A DNA stretch of 64,000 bases from Perca fluviatilis. Lineage: Eukaryota > Chordata > Actinopteri > Perciformes > Percidae. Both the position numbers and the translations under genes were made by a program. Positions within the stretch are counted from its first letter, which is position 1, and the number at the start of each line of letters is the position of its first letter. The notes under the pieces are model-generated. The model saw only the letters and a program-made list of their open reading frames with translations. It searched no databases and had not been told where the DNA came from. Positions 41,922-54,305 of this stretch are shown here, in pieces. The DNA lies in assembly GCF_010015445.1 (NCBI RefSeq), contig NC_053119.1:23621883-23685882 (forward strand). Reading direction: 5' to 3'.

Positions 41922-44440
41922 ACCAGCTCAGCTCCTAAAAGAAAACAGTCAACACGAAATAAGATATAAGACTCACACACTGAGATACAGATCAGCAGCA
42001 TTGCTAAATTACACCTTTATTTGGCTTTGTAGTAAAGACATGACAAGAAAAGAAAATACCAAAGATGATGGGCATGCTTTTTGAGGTGCTGGCTAATAGG
42101 ATAAATAAATGCAGTAAAATCCTTTGCACGACTAAAATGAACAATGCAAGGATTCAAATCCATGAAATTATATAGATGCAATTTACAAAACTACAGACTA
42201 GATAGAGTTAATAAATCTGTGATTTCCATGTAAGAATTTAGTTGCATGTGAGTGGAAACAGCATAAAATCGTCAACATTTGAGCAAAAAAACATTTAAAA
42301 ATACCAAATTCTGGACATTAAAATCATCTAGACCTCATGCACAAATAATATTGCCATACACACCTACTGTATGTTTACAGGAGGTTCTTACATGAAAGTG
42401 TCTATATGCATTTAAAAATGTTTTGATGTGTTAAGACATGGACATTATCATACAATATCACCTTTCTCAAATCAGTGTTATTTGACACAATATATAGTCT
42501 TACTGACTATATATTGTGTCAAATAACACATGTGTCTGTGTCTTCTTATTGGCAGGTCATGAAGATCCTGTAAAGCTTGCATGGAGATTTTCAAGTCCAA
42601 CTTTTTTTTACATCTCTTAACTTATCTCGGTAGTGATGGAGAAGAAACTAAGAGGTAAAAAAAGACCCAACATATAAACACAAGAGAGCTATAAAATACA
42701 ATATCAATATTAACCAATTGAGCACAAATAGGAATTTAACTTTAAGTAAGCTATTCATTCTTAGAAACATACAAGAAGTAAAATCTGATCAAAGCTCTCT
42801 GACGTCTCTATTTCTGTCAGAACTGTATTAAAGCTACATACCGTTGAGGTGAATAGTCGAATTCAGAGCAGCAAGGTAGAGTTGATGTCTCCAAGTCATG
42901 CAGTTTGGAGTGAGGATGGGAGAGAACTGATGGAGTTGTGTGTCTACCTGAGTGGGAGGAGCCACAGTGTCAGCCTTAGACAGTGAGAATAGCAGTTGAT
43001 TACTATGATGTGAAAAATAGGAAAATCAGCCAGAGCTTTTTTTTATATTATTATTTTGGGTTTAAAAGTAACAGGGCTTAACTGAGTGTCTCCACATTTG
43101 TAGTGCTGATTTCATTTTTAACATTTATATAAATAAAATTGCCCCTCTGGGGACAAATAAATGTCTACTTGACTTGAAAAGGTCCTCTATATTTTGGATT
43201 AATAAACATCACATCTACATTGCAATCATATAAAATATAATGTATATTTTGACATATTATATATAGACAAAACATGATGTTGTGCTTTTTGGTTAATTAT
43301 TTTGCAGTAAGAAACCATTTTTGTAGGCATTTGCTTTTCTTTGTTGATATTCATAGACATACACAATCCAATAAAAAATGCCTCAAAACAAGCATCATTT
43401 ATTGTCTTTAATGATTAAAACAAAGGGTTCGCTCTCAGAAAAGACAAGTGTAGTTGTCTGTGACTTTATTTAGATATGCAGTATCAACAACAAAAAGAAC
43501 TGCGGCTACACAACTGTCAAACTGTTATCAAAGTGCTATTTACAGTGGCGTCAGCACTTTTATTTGAATAGCATATCAGTACATCTGTTTAAAACAAATG
43601 AAAGTGTTTTAATTTTGGCTGTTGATAAATGCTGTGTACCCTAGAGTGTAAAACTTCAACACAGCTACACAAACAATACCTGAAATGACTCGGACGTAAT
43701 CAACTTTGTACAGGACAGTTCTACACCTCTTCATGATTTTAAACATGTTGGTTTTACTCTTTTGTTGCTCTTTTCTTCTGTTAAGCATACTACACTCTTA
43801 CAGTGGCTTCTTGTAATGTCAGCTCTTTATTGCAAAATGTTTTACAGACTGCAACTACATGATGAAGGAAGATGATGAGTAGTAAAGGTCAGGCTGCCAT
43901 ATAGCATCAGGAGTAATTATACTTTGGTGAGACGAGAGGAATATCAAGGTAAAGAACAAATAATCCATTATTTGCATACACACAATGTTAAGGTTTTCTC
44001 TTTTATCGTGGCATAAGAATGAAGAAATAACATGGCATAGCTTTGAATGTACACAACAATAATGTAACGCATAAGGATGAATCTATTGACACCATGTAAA
44101 TGTGTGTAAAAGTGCTGTAACTTTAGATATGATGCATTTATATAAGTGACATTTGAGAAGAGAAGCCAAATAGATATAGATAAAATAGATGTTCTATCTA
44201 CAAAACGTCTTTAAAGCATGACAGAGCAATTAATGATTGAATTACAGATATTGTTACCAAGGTAACTTTCTGCCACCTACTGGATTAGTATTTATCTGCC
44301 CTCCAGTTTTTATTGGGAAAATAACTAATCTACATTTCTTCTGTATATTCAGAAACAGGAGAGAAAAAAAACCATTTCCATTTAGTCTTCATCTTGTTTT
44401 ACTTTTCATTATAATACTTTAAGACAGTTCAGGGATGAAA
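41922..44440. other. Upstream region of foxp2-like / downstream of the single-exon forkhead gene
   Basis: No coding sequence is supported. Exon 41921-41766 seems to be entered from a 3' splice site (CTTTTAG) shortly upstream of its ATG, so 5' noncoding exons of foxp2-like should lie here, but I cannot place them. A perfect 25-bp hairpin lies at 42475-42529. The rest is AT-rich; the end should include the 3'UTR of the single-exon forkhead gene. Confidence 0.5.
42475..42529. repeat. Perfect hairpin (25-bp arms, 5-nt loop)
   Basis: Arms 42475-42499 and 42505-42529 are exact reverse complements around TTACT. The arms begin GTGTTATTTGACACAATATA. No terminal-repeat motif or target duplication is obvious. 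It lies upstream of the foxp2-like start codon, in its putative 5' intron or promoter. Confidence 0.9.
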
Positions 44441-45433
44441 TTAAAAGTTGACTTTGTAAGGTAAAGGTTTTATTAACTCTTTGATGACTGGAGACATACA
44501 CCAGCAACCAGGGAACCTGATCTCTTGCACTGGTGGTGTCATGGACCTGCCTCCATATGCCTTTTTCATGCCCCAACAGCGCAGTCTGGAAGTCATGGGT
44601 TGACTGCCGTGCCCTCTCCCAGCTGCAGCCCTGTCATATGAGTCAGGCAGCCTCTCTGGGAAATAGTAATGTCTCATCCAGCTGGGGGATTGTACCCAGC
44701 CTGCACTGAGGCTCCAAGGCTGATAGCGAGGTTGGGTCCAGTCCAAAGAACTCATCTGATGCTTCCTTTGTTCCTGCAGAGGGCATTGTGGCTCCACACA
44801 ACCCAAAGATCTGCTCTCATAGAACCTTCCCAGGAAGCAACTGGTCTCCGTCCAAGCCGTTTTGTCATGTCTCTCCCTCTTCCTCCTCCCCCTAACCTTC
44901 CTGTACTGCTTGAAGTTTCCCTGCTGGAAGTCTCTCAGATGAGCCTTGTGGACACCCCAGTAGTGGCCCCGACCGTCCTCGCAGCGGCTCACCTTCACAA
45001 AGCAGTCGTTCACGGACAAGTTGTGTCGGACACTGTTCCTCCAGCTCTGGCCCCGGCTCCTGAGGTAGGGAAACCGCTCCTCCATTGCTCTGTAGATGGA
45101 CGCCAGGTTGAGTTTTTGGGAGGGGGATGACAAGAGGACTTTGGCAATCAGGGCAATGTAGGAGAGCGAGGGCTTTGAGAAGAGCTGTGTGTCCTCTGAG
45201 GAGGGATTGTCTGTGGAGCTGCTTGTGTTGTCTGGTGGATGAGCTGGGTTGGTGAGGATGCTCTCATAGGTACTGACAGCATCTGCCATTGTTGCAGCCA
45301 TTCCCTGTGCAATCATTTCTCTGCTGCTCTCTTCTGTCTCAGACGCATTTATGAAGCCACATACCACTTTTTCTTCTTTGTTGTATGAAGTATCTGTGAG
45401 ATGTTGTCTTGTTCTTCCTTTCTCTGTATTCAT
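44441..45433 (-). CDS. Single-exon forkhead-box protein, subfamily uncertain (FoxQ2-like)
   Basis: An uninterrupted 330-residue frame. The forkhead domain spans about residues 87-178: KPSLSYIALIAKVLLSS, IYRAMEERFPYLRS, WRNSVRHNLSVNDCFVKVSR and GHYWGVHKAHLRDFQQGNF, followed by a basic patch RKVRGRRKRER (about 178-188) that may serve in nuclear import. The WRNSVRHNLS recognition helix is intact, so DNA binding is expected. The wing pattern (GHYWxVHxxxLxDFxxGxF) is nearest to FoxQ2 among those I recall, but the helices are divergent (SIYRAMEERFPYL), and FoxI, FoxL or FoxD origin is not excluded. Residues 1-86 are Ser/Thr/Glu-rich; the C-terminal 140 residues are low in known motifs. ATG 45433 is the first in frame; Met40 or Met45 could also serve. 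A TATA box lies about 130 bases upstream. It is divergent from ppp1r3a. Confidence 0.82.
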   Translation of the reverse strand: MNTEKGRTRQHLTDTSYNKEEKVVCGFINASETEESSREMIAQGMAATMADAVSTYESILTNPAHPPDNTSSSTDNPSSEDTQLFSKPSLSYIALIAKVLLSSPSQKLNLASIYRAMEERFPYLRSRGQSWRNSVRHNLSVNDCFVKVSRCEDGRGHYWGVHKAHLRDFQQGNFKQYRKVRGRRKRERHDKTAWTETSCFLGRFYESRSLGCVEPQCPLQEQRKHQMSSLDWTQPRYQPWSLSAGWVQSPSWMRHYYFPERLPDSYDRAAAGRGHGSQPMTSRLRCWGMKKAYGGRSMTPPVQEIRFPGCWCMSPVIKELIKPLPYKVNF

Positions 45434-46359
45434 TGTTTATTTTACTTACAAGTCCTAGCACTGCAGTAAACTTTAGAGCATCCTGTCCGTATCTGATCCC
45501 ACATCCAGTTTAGTTCTTCCCTGTTGGACAAAACTGTTATCTTCCAGACAGTCTGACATGCTTTTATACTGTTTATATCAAATTCAGTGGGGGGTTCACC
45601 ATTCTTCAGTTAAGATACATATTTTAACTCTTACTCACTGTTAAAATATGTATTTTATTTGCTTAGTAAGATTACGGACTAAGCACTTTGGTTGTGGCTG
45701 GGGCATGGACATGCCACTTTGTCACAGCTGTGAGATAAACACAGGAAATGTATTACAAACACAAGATACATCTTGATAAGCAGAAAAAAGAATGAGCTTA
45801 TGTGGAATGGTTGTTTCTTACATACTTTCACAGTTATTGCACCATCAGAGAGTCAGCGATTGGTCAGTGGAAACTATTTTGGAAGCCTAAACAGTATGCA
45901 GAGGCCATTTGTTCTGTTTTAGACCTCATGTGAGCCGTTGTGGGCCAAAAGCAATAAAACACAAATAGCTGCCAAGGTAAATCTCATGCTTGTTATACAA
46001 ACAGCATTACAACTCTCCAGGGAGAAATTACTACAGTTACATAAGGACAGTGTCCACAACACTGTACTTTTGTTGGAGAAGTTTTCTAGCGAGAAAAGTA
46101 GATAATTATCAATCTATATGATTGGTTATATCACGCAAATGTTCACACTCAGAGAGGCAACAGGATAATATTTTCTCCTCCTGAGGTTAGACTACTGTAC
46201 ATAGTTTAAGTCCCTTCTGGCCTATTTATAGTGTTGGCCCTTGCAACAATGTCATCTGTAACTTGATTCCATCTGTTAAGTCAGAGCATGTTCAATGTCA
46301 GTTGCCAGAAGCAGAAGCACTGCAGTTCACTTCCTGCTGACTCTCCTACAGGGAGCCCC
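45434..46359. other. Divergent intergenic region, forkhead gene / ppp1r3a
   Basis: About 0.9 kb between two oppositely directed genes. A TATA box serves the minus-strand gene. At the ppp1r3a side, a pyrimidine-rich acceptor (CTCTCCTACAG, ending 46351) precedes the ATG at 46360, so ppp1r3a probably has a 5' noncoding exon somewhere here or further upstream. No other gene is seen. Confidence 0.55.
45561..45568 (-). promoter_or_regulatory. TATA box of the single-exon forkhead gene
   Basis: TATAAAAG on the minus strand, 128 bases upstream of ATG 45433. A start site about 30 bases downstream would leave a 5'UTR of about 100 bases. Position and sequence are seen; function is inferred. Confidence 0.55.
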
Positions 46360-48314
46360 ATGGAGTTTGTGGGACAAACAAGACCTTCTGGGGCCTGTAA
46401 CCTCTTAGAAGTGCCAGGCCTCAGCTCCTCGGACGTGGACGATGATGAGTATGAGGTGGTGAACGGCATCAGGCCAAAATCTTCTCCTCTCCCACGTAGA
46501 AAGAGCTCTGTCAGTGACGAGGACTCGGAGCCTGAGCCGCCCCTGTCTGGCTCCAGGAGAGTGTCTTTTGCAGATGCCAAAGGCCTCAGTTTGGTGCATG
46601 TAAAGGAGTTTGACACTTGGGATGTACCCAAGCTGCCACTATGTGACTCTTCTGAGGGCGAAGGTAGAGATGCAGAGGAATACTTCCTATCTCCTCTCAC
46701 TTTCTCCCTTCCGTTGTCTAATAAGGAGCTGTTTGTCAAAGTCCGGGAGCAGAAATTGGAGTTAGAGGCTATCGAGTTACTCCCAGGGACCACAATACTT
46801 AAAGGAGTGATCCGTGTCCTCAACATCTCCTTCAATAAGGCGGTGTATATCCGAACCACTTTGGACTCGTGGTCAAGCCACTTTGACCTCCTGGCAGAGT
46901 ACATGCCTGGTTCCAATGACAGTCTGATGGACTGTTTCTCATTTAAGCTCACCCTGGTGCCTCCATTCGGGGAGCGGGGAGCCAGAGTTGACTTTTGTCT
47001 GCGATATGAGACTCCGGTGGGGACATTCTGGGCCAACAATAACAACAGGAACTACGTGCTGTTCTGTCACCAGAGAGTGAAAGAGAGGAAAGAGAAGCCA
47101 CAGAAGGAAAATGTGAACAAAAAAGGCTGCCTTAAGACTGTCAGGTGAGGATCATTGATAGGGATTTTTGAAGGTCAACACTGGTGATGTTTTTAGACAC
47201 AATGGTCAGGAGAAAAGCCAATTGTGCCAAAGGTTGGAAAGCAGGCTGGCCAAATTCTGCCATGCAATTTAAAAAAATATCGGCTTCTGTTGAACCTGTT
47301 GAGCAAAGGATAAACTAGCCAATCAGGTTTATGTATACGTAGACTATGTGAGGTCAGTATTTTCCTTAAGCTTGAAGCTAATTATATAACGTAACTGGTG
47401 GAAACCCTCTATATATTATTGCTGAATGAATATTATGATCAAACACCATCAGCAAAATTATTTGAAATCTTTTAATCAAAAGGATTAATTTATCTCCACC
47501 TAATGTGGTTTGTTGATTGGTGATAGTCACATAGAAGTCTGACTGATCACAATTTTATTGATTCACAGTCAGAACTTCTCCACTGTGGAAAACATGTCTG
47601 CAACGGAAGATTCAGCTCAGAAAAACATTTCACCAGGTGAATATTTACTTTGCCGATTGGGAAATGAAGAAAGTTATTGTGAATTTAAAAAAAACACCTC
47701 AAGATACATTTAAATGTTTTTTTTCTCCAGATGTGTCACAACATGTAGAGCAAGAGGACACTATGAAAGCCAAGCAAATCTCTAATATCCAGTCAGGAGC
47801 ATCAGAGGAAGATCGAAAGAAATTACTGGTGAGTTAAAAAAAAATCACACCAGTCCAGTTTATTTATACATTTTATGGCTTGCCTATAGACTTCCTAGTC
47901 AAATATTGAGACTTTCTCTAACTGGTGTGAAATCCTAAATCCTTCTCATCAGACACAAGACGCAAATTATTTTTGGTTGTTTAAATAATCTCTTATTTTC
48001 AAACTTGATTTGACAAGCATTATTGGCTATGAAAGGTGGACTTAAATACACTATAGTGTGTCTATGAGGCATCAGAAGGAACAGAAAACCTAACATGACC
48101 CCTGGTGCACTTTCTGAGAGAATATCACATGAACCAGAACTTGAGTAGCAACGTGACAGCACATACTGTGCACCTAAAGGACACTCAGTACATGCTGTTT
48201 GCAATTCCTCAGTGTCTCATAATTTGTCATGCTTGCTATTTGAAGACTATTTTAATTGTTTGTCTTTGTATATTTAATTAAACAAAAATGCAGTTAAGGA
48301 TATACTTTAATCTG

Positions 48315-48393
<79 letters not shown>

Positions 48394-51300
48394 TGTTTAA
48401 ATGTCACCCCACTCCCTTTTTGTGAAACAGCATAACTAGGCCTACTGTGTGAGCAAACTAAAATTAATCTTTCCCTGTTGTTGATGGACAGACCGAGAAC
48501 AGACTGAACTGCAGCCGAAGAGGTTGCAGAAAGGCTGCACGGATGGCTCGGGTGAGGGACTACTTTTCTCGGACAAAGGGTGGAGCGGATGACACTGAAA
48601 GAGATGAATCACCTCCAGAAGCAAAACAGGCAGCTCAAGAAGAAACCCCGGAGGAGAAGCACTCAGATGTGCGATCATTTCCTGAGGGGAGCAGTAAATC
48701 AGACGGTTCTCACTTTGTTTCTGAATCACTGGAAACATGCAGCAAACCTCTCCTTGATGTTCAACACGATACGTCACCAGCACACAACTGCACGTGTAAC
48801 AACGAGACAGAGGAATCTGAGAGCATCAATTTGGCTGACTCAGCCACATTATCAGGAGGTGAGAGTGCCAGAGATATTCTAGACAACCCATCAAATGAAG
48901 AGCTTGCTCCCGCCGAATGCCAAAATATCAACAAGTCCGTCTCAAACGCTGAGGAATGCGACATCGCAGTGGAACCAGCTGACAGAGTTATTTCAGTAGT
49001 GAACAGTGAAAGCCTCGTTAGCCAGACCAACAGCTTCACATTTGGAACCGTGGTGGCTCCGCTGTATCATCAGGTGTTTGGCAGGTTGGGAAGTGAAAGC
49101 GATCGGGCAAATCCAGTACAAGCTACACTGAATGCTGGAATTGAAAGCGCACTTACTAGCTGCACTGTTCGTACAGACGCTAATGATGACGAAGTTCAGG
49201 GAAATGTGACTGAGACCCAGGAATCAAACAAAGAATGCTTAGATGCCGCCACAAATAGCACTGCCATTGAAGAAGAAGAAACGAGCTTGAGTGTGACAGC
49301 AAACAGCATCCTGCACCATGCAGAAACACTGCAGGATCCAGATGATATTATACGTTCAGACCAGAGACGCACTACATCGGAGGTTCCAAAAACTATTTCA
49401 GGAGACACAGTCATACATGCACATGCTGTAAACATTTTAAATACACATTTGTTGAATCCACATATACCCACTAAGAATGTACATCTCCAGGGAGAAGCGC
49501 AGGAAGACAATCTCACTCATGACTTGCCAGAGCATACATGCACACAAACTAAAACTAATCTAGATGAAACCCTTGCACAAAGTGAAACACAAGAGGTCAT
49601 GACCAGTCTAGAAACCTCATTTATGTCACTTCAACCTTCTCAGAGTGTATCAGAGCGTGTTAGTGATGACGAGACCGACCAACAGACCAGCCGCAGTGAA
49701 GCAACCGACTGTAAGTGTGTACATGAATCAAACAACAATGATGACGTTGGCAAAACAGCAACCATATCATCAACAAGTGCCATTACAGAGGAGGATAAAG
49801 CTTTCTGTGATTTAAATCCTGACCACATCAATAATTCAGCTGCGAAAGGAACTGACAATAGCGACGTTCCTAGTTTTGAGACTGTGGAGGAAAAGAACGT
49901 CACAACAACTCAGCTATCTTTTGAAACTAATTATGTGGAAGAAGGAAAGAAACTGGTGAACAACTTGCATAGAGATGAAACAAAACACTCTGCTGAAATG
50001 AAGGTCATTGGTGAGGTAGCTGAGTCAACGACAAAAGCAACGATGAGTAATCACATACACGGTGACACGTTCTCGGAGCTCAAAGATGAAGACACACAAA
50101 AAACAGAGCATCTTGAAATGGAAGCTGCTGTCGCGAAACAGGAGAATTTGTGTTTTGCAGACACTACTGAGGTAAACTGGGAAATGATGGTTGAAGAAGA
50201 GGAGAAAAGCATATTAACAGAAGAAGAGGAAAGTGAGGCAGTAAGTTTAAAAACAGAGAACAAGGCTGAGGATGCAGATGTTTTAGAGGGAGAGCACACA
50301 ATTGGAGAGGACGACATTGGGGAGATTGTGGCTGGAAAAGACAGGGAAGACGTGAACGATTTAGAATATGTTCAAGCCACAAAGACAGCTAGAGAGGAAG
50401 AACAGGCTGAGGAGATTGAAGTGGAGAAAAGAGAGGAACAAGAGGAGACAGAGTTAGAGAAAGAAAAACACTTTACAGAGATACAAGAGGTCAGTATTGA
50501 AAAGACAAATGTCCAAGATGAAGAGAAGATAGAGAAGGAGGAAGAAATGGAAATAGACTTGACCAATGACGATGAAGCAAGTGTGGAGTGGGAGGATGAG
50601 GTAAAGCAAAACGTAGAAGAAGAGAATCCAGATTACAAGGAGGAAATTCTAGTTGCTGAAACAGGAGAGTCAGAGATTGCACATGCAGAGTCAGAGACCA
50701 TGATAATCGACGGGGGAAATGAAGTGGGGTGTTTTGAAGAGAGGTTAGACAATACACAAAACAAGGTTGAGGATGGTTTATCTGCTCTGGTGAACAATGT
50801 GCAGGACAAGAGAGTAATAGACAAAGAAAATGATGGACACATCCCAACTGAAATGCATCTTTACAAGGAGGAAGATTTCCAAAGCAACGAGCATGTTACA
50901 CATGACCTATCAAAAGCTGCGAGAGATGAAAACGAACTTGTCGCTGCGGAGGGCGGTTCGTGCATTTTTACGGATGAACCTAAAAGCGACCCAACGAGCC
51001 ACGACAGCGCTTCAGCAGAGTCCGACTCAGACGACGAGGTGGAGTTGTACATGCACTGTCTGAGGGCCGTTCACACTGGGGCACAGGCCCAGAAAGACAG
51101 GAACAAAGATACAGGTTTTAGTGCAGGCAAAAGGCCCTCTGTAAGCAGAAGCAAACTACTGTCCACACCCATGCCACCCATCAGTGAATCTCTGGACGAA
51201 GAACAGCACCTGAGCCGTCTGAAGGACCATCACGAGGACACAGAGACTGCAGACATCCAACACACAGCTGCAGCTCTGCCAGCGTCAGGTGGACAGGAAA

Positions 51301-51515
51301 GCATCAACAGAAATGTTTCATGGTGGAAAGAGACCTTTTCCTGCAGCAATATCTCAAGAACATTGTTATACGCCACCTTGTTAGTTGTATTTTTAGTTGT
51401 GGCCTACCGTTATGATTTTCTTGCCTGTTTTGGGCTCTACTTGTTATCAGTGGTTTGGCTCTACTGTCAAAGAGAGAGGCAGCCAGAACAACAAAAACAA
51501 CAACACAACAGGTAA
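46360..51515 (+). CDS. ppp1r3a: Protein phosphatase 1 regulatory subunit 3A (glycogen-targeting, G_M)
   Basis: Four coding exons: 46360-47144, 47569-47636, 47731-47828 and 48492-51515; all phases agree (1324 residues). PPP1R3A anchors protein phosphatase 1 to glycogen and the sarcoplasmic reticulum in muscle, promoting glycogen synthase activation. Seen: the PP1-docking motif RVSF (about residues 67-70) within SRRVSFAD, a basic phosphosite-like RRKSSVS (about 46-52), and a CBM21 carbohydrate-binding domain (about 115-240) with VLNISFNKAVYIR and VGTFWANNNNRNY. A long acidic, low-complexity tail follows, very Glu-rich from about 50160 to 50720, then a C-terminal membrane segment (LLVVFLVVAYRYDFLACF, about 1278-1310). 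The C-terminal anchor distinguishes 3A from 3B-3E. ATG 46360 follows a splice acceptor; an upstream in-frame ATG at 46288 would lie in the intron. Confidence 0.94.
48317..48396 (+). repeat. (GT)n microsatellite
   Basis: About 80 bases of GT, interrupted once near the end, in ppp1r3a intron 3, about 95 bases upstream of the last exon. Confidence 0.97.
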
Positions 51516-52239
51516 AATTAAACTGTAAAAATATGTTTTAGTTGTGGTATTGTTTACCATGGACTTCAGAGGTTCATGGGTGTACAAGGTGCTGACATGA
51601 CACCCACAAAATAATAACTCTCCCTTTTTGCTACCTCATACCACAATTTGATTATTCCCATTACGTAATATTTGAGCAAAACCTACACAATTACTAATGG
51701 TTTAAATAGAAGAAGTAGATGAAGAAAATATATACAACAATGAATTATAATGGGCATTACAAGTATATATGACACATATCAGAATAAATGCTGTGTATTC
51801 CCTATGGGAGGATGTTAACTCTCTGTTGTGAGAGTATAAACCCATTTTCTTTATGCTTTACTGTACATAAAACTTAGCGTCGACAACAGGCTGCGGACCA
51901 TTGCTCACACTGATCAGTTCTACACAGCGGTAATGCATTTTTGAGGTGTAAATGAAACCTATCAGTGTTCTGTGTGTATTTACTTTTCACTTTTCAAGTC
52001 TGGCATGAATAAATTGTAGGCCTACAAAAGACAAATAAATGAATGTGTTCAATGGCTTTTTATTACTAGTAGTGGCCACATAACTAATAGTTGACTAACA
52101 ATAGTAGCTGAGTGAATAACAGTAAGAATAGATTTAATTATTTTAATTTCTGCAATTTCATATCCACCAGGTATTAAAAACAAGACTATAGTCTACAGCC
52201 ATGCTAGCAGCTTTGAAGCGGTGCTTTGAGCTAACATGC

Positions 52240-52720
52240 TCACAATGACAAGGCTAACTTTTTGTTTTTTAGCAGATATAATGCTTACCATGTTCACCAT
52301 CTTTAGCTGGTTCTAACATATTCTTATAAGCACTAAACACAAAGTGCACCTAAAGCTGATGAAAATGTTAGTTTTGCAGGTATTGGGTCACAAACCAATG
52401 AATTGGACAAATGAAAATGTTGACCAGATGATATCACTAGATGAAAAGCGATTACAGTATACGTATATCCTGAAAGGAAGATGATTGTCTGTTCCAAATT
52501 TCATTGTTCCAATAGTTGTTGAGACATTTCACTCATAACCACAAAAGTGAACTTCATGGTGGTAGAAGTCCACTAGTACAAAAGTCATTAGGATTCATCT
52601 TCAACGGACGTTGAATGTCTGCACAAAATGTCATGGCAATCAATAGATGCTGAGATATTTCAGCCTGTGTGGTTATTATACACTGAGTTAATGCATCACT
52701 GAAAAACAGATAGACTAACA
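52240..52720. repeat. Dispersed teleost repeat
   Basis: Internally repetitive words recur: AATAGTTGTTGAGACATTTC, TTCATGGTGGTAGAAGTCC, GTCATTAGGATTCATC and AAAATGTCATGGCAATC. I recognise this phrase series from a very common fish repeat, possibly the 3' end of a retroelement. Boundaries are approximate. Confidence 0.6.
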
Positions 52721-53947
52721 TTGTCTTCAAAGACACATGACAGTTTCCTGTAATGAGTTGCACTACATTTTACTCACTTACAAATGAACAGCAATGTTTA
52801 TATACTTGGAATAGGTTTTATTTCCTCTAAAAGTATGCAAGTTGGTAACAGATAATCTAAAACTGCAATCAGTGCTTTTCCAAAGAAAATATGAATGCCA
52901 TCAGTGGTATGTTATAGATCTGCGGTCATACCCTGAAACTCTACAAGAACAAAGAAACCGGATTCTTACCTGACAGGTTGGATTCTTATTTGTGTTTCTG
53001 GTGTGTTGAAATGTTTTAGTTTTTTTTTTTTTTTATCTCGGGCTGCATTCCGATCAAATTGGGTATTTTGTTATCACTGCTTATCAGTATTAAAATATGT
53101 TTGGCATCAAGCTGACTCTCTGAGAAAGAGTGGCACACTTCTTTAAGTTGTTCCAAATAGAGGGCAAACCTTGAGCCAAGTCCATGTCTTTAGTGTGAGT
53201 CAACAACAATAGTAATGATAAAACAGATAATAATAAAATATCAATAAAACAGAAGTACTCTTCTGAATGTGTTCAATTCTTGTTCAAAGTAGTTGGGTGA
53301 TTTTGAAGGAACATAATGTCAAATCAAGTCACTTGTAGCGATAGTATGTAGTCCTTACTCCCTATTTGAACTTTGGCTTTTAGCTGTGTTTTGAGCTGAA
53401 CACAGCTGCAGTAATGTACTCGCCAAGAGATTTCAGTGAAGTCCATTGGGAGGATTAGCACTCTCTTTTGCCAAATGAACAGGAACATTTTTAGCCACCA
53501 AAAGAAACACAATAACATTTTGTGAGACATACAGAAGGGTATAATTAACTGTGCAAAGAAATGAATGACTATGCATTCCCTATAGATCAAGTTCCAACTG
53601 TATTAAAAGATATATACACATTGGGTCCACATAACACTGGAACCATTGGGTGGCACTATGCTACAAGTCAAATTGAATGCACAATGAAATACAAAATGTA
53701 ACGTCCTATAAAATCCTTTTAACCCTTTATGGGTTGTAAAATGTTTTTCATACTGAATGTAAGATGTTTATTTTTGTATTTTGACATCACGTGCATACAC
53801 CATGGATGTATTAAGAGAACGGCATACACTCTGGATGCTAAACAAGAGTAGGCTACTTGAACAACATTTAGCTGGACCTACTTATGGATATATTTATGTT
53901 ATGTTCATGAACATTCACCTTCCTTCCCTGATTCCACCTTCGTCAGT

Positions 53948-54040
53948 GGAATAGAATATAATAGAATAGTATAGAATAGAATAGGAAAAATCTTATTGAT
54001 TCGTCCAATGTAAGAAATGTGTCTTTTTCTCACATATAAA
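53948..54040. repeat. AATAG-rich short repeat
   Basis: Imperfect AATAGAATA units are followed by GGAAAAATCTTATTGATTCG, a familiar teleost repeat ending. It lies about 360 bases upstream of bmt2. Confidence 0.55.
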
Positions 54041-54253
54041 AATAATAAACACATCACAACACACATCGCAAATCCTCAACAACATGAAATCGTCGACATC
54101 ACGGCAGTAATGCAGAAGTTGGGATAACTTCAGGAGTATTGAGATTTACAAGGCGCATTTAAACGCTCCATGGCACGCACTCGCATGCCTATGCGCACGC
54201 ACATAGACATATGTCTATGCGTAAGCAGGGCTCAGGTACTCTTCCAGGCCTGT

Positions 54254-54305
54254 GATTGGACGACGGACTGTCAGTTCCAAAGCATGTCTGTCAAAGTCAA
54301 CCAAT
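54254..54305 (+). promoter_or_regulatory. bmt2: Paired CCAAT boxes of the bmt2 promoter
   Basis: GATTGG at 54254-54259 (inverted CCAAT) and CCAAT at 54301-54305, 100-150 bases upstream of ATG 54405, in locally GC-rich sequence with no TATA box. Two spaced CCAAT boxes suggest an NF-Y-driven housekeeping promoter (inference). Confidence 0.5.

Noticed and set aside
42475..42529. microRNA precursor
   Set aside because: The 5-nt loop and about 25-bp arms are too short for a usual precursor of about 60-80 nt with a larger loop. Kept as a hairpin only.
44669..45130. 153-codon frame antisense to the single-exon forkhead gene
   Set aside because: It lies entirely opposite the conserved forkhead-coding sequence, is Pro/Leu-rich and has no domain: a shadow frame.
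46281..47045. 254-codon frame antisense to ppp1r3a exon 1
   Set aside because: The plus strand encodes the unmistakable RVSF motif and CBM21 domain. The reverse frame has no recognisable feature.
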